From positions 384,635 to 448,634 of the forward strand of contig NZ_KB899661.1 of the NCBI RefSeq assembly GCF_000378385.1: a stretch of 64,000 nt of DNA. The letters are read 5' to 3'. Shown here piece after piece: positions 59,690 to 64,000 of this stretch (its first letter is position 1; every line of letters starts with the position of its first letter). The stretch is from Paenibacillus daejeonensis DSM 15491 (lineage in GTDB: Bacteria > Bacillota > Bacilli > Paenibacillales > Paenibacillaceae). Made by a program: the position numbers and the translations under genes. Under the pieces are notes generated by a model. That model worked only from the letters and a program-made list of their open reading frames with translations. It ran no database searches and was not told where the DNA came from.

Positions 59690-62600
59690 ATGATGTTGAT
59701 GAGAAGCAAATGGATAACTGCAGTAGTCTTCATCTTGTGCGTCTCTCTGCTCGCACCGGCAGGTCCGGTCAGTCAGGTCCAGGCCTCGACGACGTCGGCG
59801 CAAGTACTGTCCACCGATCGCGTGACGCAGGGCAATTGGGTTGGAGTCTATGGAGCGGATGGTTACGTGCTGCCGTTCTATTCGACCACTCTAACCAACG
59901 GAAGAGATACGCCGGCTGCAGCCGATGTGGCCCTTTTACCAAGTTATGTAAGCGGTTACTCCAAGAGTAACACGAACTACTGGACTTACCCGCCGAACGA
60001 TCCACGCGCGCTTCAGACTCCGGACGGAACGTCCCGGAAAAAAGTTGGCGCGTACGTCTCGACGGCCGGCACGTACAGCTTCACTCTTAATGATAGCGAT
60101 TCACACTTGTTCACGGTGTACGCGACGGATTTTGGCAATCTGGAGACCGTAGTGCAACGCTTCGACATCCTCAATGCGCAGAATCAGGTGATTGCGACAC
60201 AGACCCTCGATACCCTTAACCAGGGCGTCTATGTCACGTTTCAAGTAAGCGGCGATTTCAAGCTGCGGATTACCAAGCTAAGCGGGAATTACGGGTATGC
60301 GCTGGGCATGTTTTTTGACGAACCCGTGCCCGTGACGACATCCAATCTGACGCTTCAGAGTCTGGGTGACCGGAAGGTGCAGCTCGATTGGGACGACTCC
60401 GCATCGACAGCTGTAGATATCTGGCGGAAGCGCCAGGGCGATGATGCCTTCCATAAGATTGGCGGAGCGGCATCAGGCATCACGACGTACCTGGATGAAA
60501 ATCTGGAGGCAGGCGTTACCTATGAATACGCCTTGCTAAATGTGGACGGGCAGCTGCGTTCGATCCCTTCTAGCGGCGCCACGATTACCCTGCCTGCTTA
60601 CGCAGCGACCCAACTGACCTTCGATGAGGCGGAGCTCACATTGGATGCTGGAGAGACGGTGAGTGTAGGCCTCACGTTCGAGTCCACGACAGGTAGCAGC
60701 ACAACCCCGCTGGCAGGCAAAACGATCTCATTCCATCTGGAAGGGCCTTATGTGGGCCAGGCCATTCCGGGCACGATCGGCACAGCGACAACGGATGCCA
60801 ACGGCAAGGCAGCAGTCAGCTGGACAGCTGCTTATGCGGGCGAATATGAGGTGGTCGCTTCCATTGCGCCCGATGATACCAACCTGTTGTCCGGTGCCGA
60901 GGAACGACTGGCAGTCACGGTGTTGTCCGAGGCGTGGGAGCAGCCTCCGGTCATCTTGCGGGCATCGGAGTCCGTCAAGGCTGGCGAGGTGCTGTCCCTC
61001 TACGGTGGAGGCATGATGGAATCGGACACTTCGGTGTGGATTGAGCCGTTGACAGGGTCTTCAGTTCCTGGTGCTCCCTCCTCCAGCGCAATTGAATTGA
61101 CGCCAGCGCAGCAGGAATCGGGTGGCGATCGTTTCGTCCGGGTGGTGGTACCGGATACGCTAGCTCATGGGATGTACGCGGTCTGGGTGGAAAATGCTTA
61201 TGGGCTGAGCGACACCGTCGTGGTCAATGGCGCCGATCCGCGCTGGCTGCCGGATGGTGAGGCATTCGCGGGGATGAATGTTCGGCTGATCGGCCGCCAG
61301 CTCGACGCAGCCGAATTCGGAGGAACCACGAATACAGAGGTGCGCCTGGTGCACACCGTTAGCCAGCAGGTGGAGCCAGTGACACTTGTTGCTGTATCCC
61401 CGTATGCGCTGGATTTTGACGTGGACAGCGCACCTGCAGGCGAGTACGCGGTAGAAGTCAGGAACGGCTCGAATGTGCCATGGAGCCGTCTGGCAGGTGA
61501 GACGCTAACGGTCGTGGATGCGGGTACCAATCCCGATCCGCTCGGCTTGGATGTGTCCTGGGCCAGGGACTTCAACTGGACGCAAGTCCGTGATATCCAG
61601 GTCGATTACAGCGCGGCCGGCGACGGGGTCACCAATGATACGACAGCGATTCAAGCCGCCATTGACGATATCGCTGATGATGGCGGAGGCGTGCTGCTCG
61701 TGCCCGCGGGCACCTATCTTCACACGGGTTTGAAGATGCGGGCGGGTGTGGTGCTGCAGGGCGAGGACCGGGACACGGCCATTCTGCATTACACCGGTAC
61801 GGGGACCGGTGGGAACATGTTCGGCAGCAAGGGAGACGGCATCACCGTGGGCAAGACGGGATTTGCCAATCTGACGTTTACAGCAAATACGAGTGCCTTG
61901 ACCCAGACCGTCAGCTTATTCACGCTGGGACACCCCTGGAACACGGCAAACCAGACAGCCAGCCGCTTCTTCGTGTACAACTCGGTCGCTGATTTTCCAC
62001 TGGATGATCCGAACATCGGACTGGCAGCGGTTATCGGCGCCAAGGAAGATGTGCTGTTCCTGGATAACGAGTTTACAGGCTATGAGATGGGCATCTATTC
62101 CCCGTTCATTGAGCGCAAGCTGACGGCGCGCAACAACAGCTTTGATATTGCCGAAGGCAACATTTTCAATGCTGGCGCCAAGCGAATGGTCATTGAAGGC
62201 AATCACGGTACCGGACATCTAATCCCTGGGGTGACCGAGGGAGGCAATTTCCGGGGCATCAAATTCGGCATCGGCTCACGCGGCTGGAATGCGGAGGAAA
62301 TCTACATGGCATCCAACACCGTGGAGGGCGTCGGCTCGGAATTTAACGATGGTGAGACGCTGCTGATGGAGAATCCGGGTTCGAATTTTGCCAAGGGAGA
62401 GATTCTCGGAGCAACGTCAACGACAGCTACATTGGGGGTTGACCGCACGGTCGCCGGGAAAAGCTGGACGGAGCAATGGAATATCGTCATCGTCGAAGGC
62501 AAGGGTCTCGGGCAGCTGCGAACGATTACGAACTTTACCAACAATGTAGCGACCGTCGATGAGCCATGGACGATTGTGCCCGACCGCACAAGTAAATTCA

Positions 62601-63181
62601 GCGTGCTGCGCGTGGCTCGTGATGTCGTGGTGACGGATAATGTGACGCTGAACAGCCGCGGCGGCATTCAGGTGTATCACAACACGCATGATGCGGTGAT
62701 CGCAGGCAATGTGTCCGATGATACGCAGGGCATCTCCCTCTGGGGACGCGAATCCGATGTGAACTCGCCGGAGCCGGTCTATTTTGTTCAGGTCAAGGGC
62801 AACTCCCTCTCCGGGGCGTCCGAGCACTTCGGCACGACCTGGGCCGGGGTCCACGCCGCACTGGGAGGCGGCAGAACCCATATCGATGTAATCATCGTAT
62901 ACGGGGCCGAGTTTAAAAATAACACGATAAACCGCCAGGGCTCGGAAAATGTAGCCACCCTGCGTGGTGTGCCTGCCGCGATGCCTATCGCCTTCCGTAC
63001 CCCGACCGCCATCACAGGCACGGGCGTGCTGGCTACCTTGCTGGAAGGGAACCAATTCAGCCATTCGGGGGTTGGCATCCTGCTCTCCCCAGGTGTGGAC
63101 GCGAGCTTCCTCAAGGACAATACCTTCAGCTCCGTAGGCGAACCGGTGCGAGATGAGGCTACGAACACGGTCGACTGGTAG
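59690..63181 (+). CDS. Large secreted multidomain protein with C-terminal parallel beta-helix
   Basis: A 1163-residue exported protein. The signal peptide is ITAVVFILCVSLLAPAGPVS followed by QVQAS. Residues ~35-210 are an unassigned beta domain (GNWVGVYGADGYVLP). Then come an Fn3-like module (~215-302), an Ig-like module (~303-415; TTPLAGKTISFHLEG, GTATTDANGKAAVSWTA), two further IPT-like modules (~418-610), and a right-handed beta-helix from ~636 (VDYSAAGDGVTNDTTAIQAA) to the end. The helix start is typical of pectate-lyase-3/GH55-like folds, so a polysaccharide substrate is likely. Catalytic residues cannot be named. Starts at 59690, 59693 or 59699 are all possible; GGAGAAAGG precedes them. 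A terminator follows. Confidence 0.85.
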   Translation: MMLMRSKWITAVVFILCVSLLAPAGPVSQVQASTTSAQVLSTDRVTQGNWVGVYGADGYVLPFYSTTLTNGRDTPAAADVALLPSYVSGYSKSNTNYWTYPPNDPRALQTPDGTSRKKVGAYVSTAGTYSFTLNDSDSHLFTVYATDFGNLETVVQRFDILNAQNQVIATQTLDTLNQGVYVTFQVSGDFKLRITKLSGNYGYALGMFFDEPVPVTTSNLTLQSLGDRKVQLDWDDSASTAVDIWRKRQGDDAFHKIGGAASGITTYLDENLEAGVTYEYALLNVDGQLRSIPSSGATITLPAYAATQLTFDEAELTLDAGETVSVGLTFESTTGSSTTPLAGKTISFHLEGPYVGQAIPGTIGTATTDANGKAAVSWTAAYAGEYEVVASIAPDDTNLLSGAEERLAVTVLSEAWEQPPVILRASESVKAGEVLSLYGGGMMESDTSVWIEPLTGSSVPGAPSSSAIELTPAQQESGGDRFVRVVVPDTLAHGMYAVWVENAYGLSDTVVVNGADPRWLPDGEAFAGMNVRLIGRQLDAAEFGGTTNTEVRLVHTVSQQVEPVTLVAVSPYALDFDVDSAPAGEYAVEVRNGSNVPWSRLAGETLTVVDAGTNPDPLGLDVSWARDFNWTQVRDIQVDYSAAGDGVTNDTTAIQAAIDDIADDGGGVLLVPAGTYLHTGLKMRAGVVLQGEDRDTAILHYTGTGTGGNMFGSKGDGITVGKTGFANLTFTANTSALTQTVSLFTLGHPWNTANQTASRFFVYNSVADFPLDDPNIGLAAVIGAKEDVLFLDNEFTGYEMGIYSPFIERKLTARNNSFDIAEGNIFNAGAKRMVIEGNHGTGHLIPGVTEGGNFRGIKFGIGSRGWNAEEIYMASNTVEGVGSEFNDGETLLMENPGSNFAKGEILGATSTTATLGVDRTVAGKSWTEQWNIVIVEGKGLGQLRTITNFTNNVATVDEPWTIVPDRTSKFSVLRVARDVVVTDNVTLNSRGGIQVYHNTHDAVIAGNVSDDTQGISLWGRESDVNSPEPVYFVQVKGNSLSGASEHFGTTWAGVHAALGGGRTHIDVIIVYGAEFKNNTINRQGSENVATLRGVPAAMPIAFRTPTAITGTGVLATLLEGNQFSHSGVGILLSPGVDASFLKDNTFSSVGEPVRDEATNTVDW

Positions 63182-63237
63182 GCACTGAGGCAGGTGGCGT
63201 GAGCCAGTTTGCGCAGGAGTGGTGCGACAGTTGCACA

Positions 63238-63270
63238 CAGACGGGAAGCGCGGACTTCCCGTCTGTTTTT
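63238..63270 (+). terminator. Rho-independent terminator after the beta-helix gene
   Basis: CAGACGGGAAG (63238-63248) pairs with CTTCCCGTCTG (63255-63265), followed by TTTTT. Confidence 0.92.
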
Positions 63271-63328
63271 GCGTGGCGGCTATTGTAGCGGCTGGGGGGG
63301 GGCGGCGTGGGGGGCCGCGATGCTGTAA

Positions 63329-63910
63329 GGCAAGAAACTTTCGTTGGAGCGTGTGCGCAGGGCCGCGGCGATGCTGTAAGGCAAGAAACTTTCGTTGGAG
63401 CATGTCCGTGGGGCCCCGGCGATGCTGCAAGGCAAGAAACTTTCGTTGGAGCATGTCCGTGGTGCCGCGGCGATGCTGCAAGGCAAGAAACTTTCGTTGG
63501 AGCGTGTCCGTGGGGCCCCGGCGGTGCTGCAAGGCAAGAAACTTTCGTTGGAGCATGTCCGTGGTGCCGCGGCGTTGCTGCAAGGCAAGAAACTTTCGTT
63601 GGAGCATGTCCGTGGGGCCGAGGCGATGCTGCAAGGCAAGAAACTTTCGTTGGAGCATGTCCGCGGGGCTGCGGCGGTGCTGCAAGGCAAGAAACTTTCG
63701 TTGGAGCGTGGGCGGAGGGATGCGGGGATACTGTAAGTATAAAAAGTTTACTTAGAGGCTGCTGAAACTGCCCCGACGATGGCTGGAAGTATAGAAACTT
63801 TACTTAGAGGCTGCTGAGACCGCCCCGACGGTGTCTGTAAGTATAGAAACTTTACTTAGAGGCTGCTGAGACCGCCTCGGCGATCGCTGTAAGTATAGAA
63901 ACTTTACTTA
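63329..63910. repeat. 51/52-bp tandem array, two subfamilies
   Basis: Eight units carrying GGCAAGAAACTTTCGTTGG start at 63329, 63380, 63431, 63482, 63533, 63584, 63635 and 63686, exactly 51 bp apart. They are followed by units carrying GTATAGAAACTTTACTTAGA at a 52-bp period (CTGTAAG or CTGGAAG at 63731, 63783, 63835 and 63887). Frames are open in all three plus phases, but none has a ribosome site. It lies between converging genes, as many of the palindromic elements do. Confidence 0.92.
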
Positions 63911-63917
63911 GAGGTGA

Positions 63918-64000
63918 CTAAGGCACCTTGGATGCAGCTCCATGCTTATCAAGCATCTGACCGAACAGGACGAGACCTCCCTCAGCAAACTGCCCCAACG
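63918..64000 (-). CDS. Possible C-terminal end of a gene cut by the window edge
   Basis: A minus-strand frame enters from the window edge and ends at TAG 63920-63918. It gives 26 residues (LGQFAEGGLVLFGQ, MLDKHGAASKVP). The sequence is protein-like and the stop lies just outside the tandem array. It is too short to assign a family. Confidence 0.35.
   Translation of the reverse strand, partial: LGQFAEGGLVLFGQMLDKHGAASKVP

Noticed and set aside
63219-63765. Overlapping open frames in all three plus phases and one minus phase over the right array.
   Set aside because: Same explanation as for the left array: stop-free 51-bp units, no ribosome sites, no consistent codon pattern.

Overview
The window looks like a chromosomal segment of a Paenibacillus-type member of the Bacillota. 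This is inferred from several things: strong AGGAGG ribosome binding sites on nearly every gene, sigma-A promoters, an AraR-type GntR/LacI repressor with its operator, a T-box leader, S-layer-homology (SLH) secreted proteins, LplB/LplC-type sugar permeases with large two-transmembrane AraC sensors, and a wealth of sugar-uptake operons. No rRNA, tRNA, phage or transposase gene was seen.

Layout. 1-216: the amino end of a PucR-type regulator, cut by the window edge. 361-922: a 51-bp tandem repeat array. 996-5511: L-arabinose catabolism (araK-araA, divergent araR). 5905-15002: a minus-strand catabolic operon with two LplB/LplC-like permeases, a binding lipoprotein, a membrane AraC sensor, a cytoplasmic FGE-like/sialidase-like fusion and a DapA/NanA-family aldolase. 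15391-19034: two convergent secreted SLH proteins, one polysaccharide-lyase-like and one polysaccharide deacetylase. 19230-26632: a FAD oxidoreductase with a divergent LacI regulator, a YxjG-like MetE paralogue, CutC, two tandem paralogous membrane proteins and a Gfo/Idh/MocA oxidoreductase. 27275-35390: a five-gene operon encoding SWIM zinc-finger, HEAT-like, MoxR ATPase, DUF5682-like and VWA proteins. 35612-44955: a lone trpB, a TetX-like monooxygenase with its TetR, MarR plus an MFS exporter, a CorC/CNNM-type protein, and a TetR with divergent SnoaL-like and NmrA-like genes. 45035-50375: a galactan/galacto-oligosaccharide operon (ganR-like, intracellular GH53, ganSPQ-like transporter). 50878-59502: small hypotheticals, an SDR, an accessory methionyl-tRNA synthetase under a Met T-box, and several small regulators and enzymes. 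59690-63181: a 1163-residue secreted beta-helix protein. 63329-63910: a second 51/52-bp tandem array, followed by the last codons of a truncated gene.

The most striking unexplained signal lies in the intergenic DNA. Four dispersed elements (26720, 41205, 50634, 52687) are each exactly 183 bp. Each has four TAACGG boxes at mirrored positions: two forward boxes 50 bp apart, then two inverted boxes 50 bp apart. Two further elements (24399, 25283) keep the geometry but use TAACGAAAC/GTTTCGTTA boxes, so the two arms have changed together. Read on the minus strand, the 51-bp units of the left tandem array start with TAACGCACC and continue CTATTTACTCGAA, matching the same unit. A single family of roughly 50-bp units therefore seems to exist both as head-to-tail arrays and as 2+2 palindromes, mostly between converging genes. 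The second candidate for an under-described system is the SWIM/HEAT/MoxR/DUF5682/VWA operon.

Regulation is unusually legible here. Operators overlap promoters for AraR, the GanR-like LacI, two TetR proteins, the TetX-linked TetR and MarR. All functional calls come from reading the sequence and from recalled family knowledge; no database search was run.
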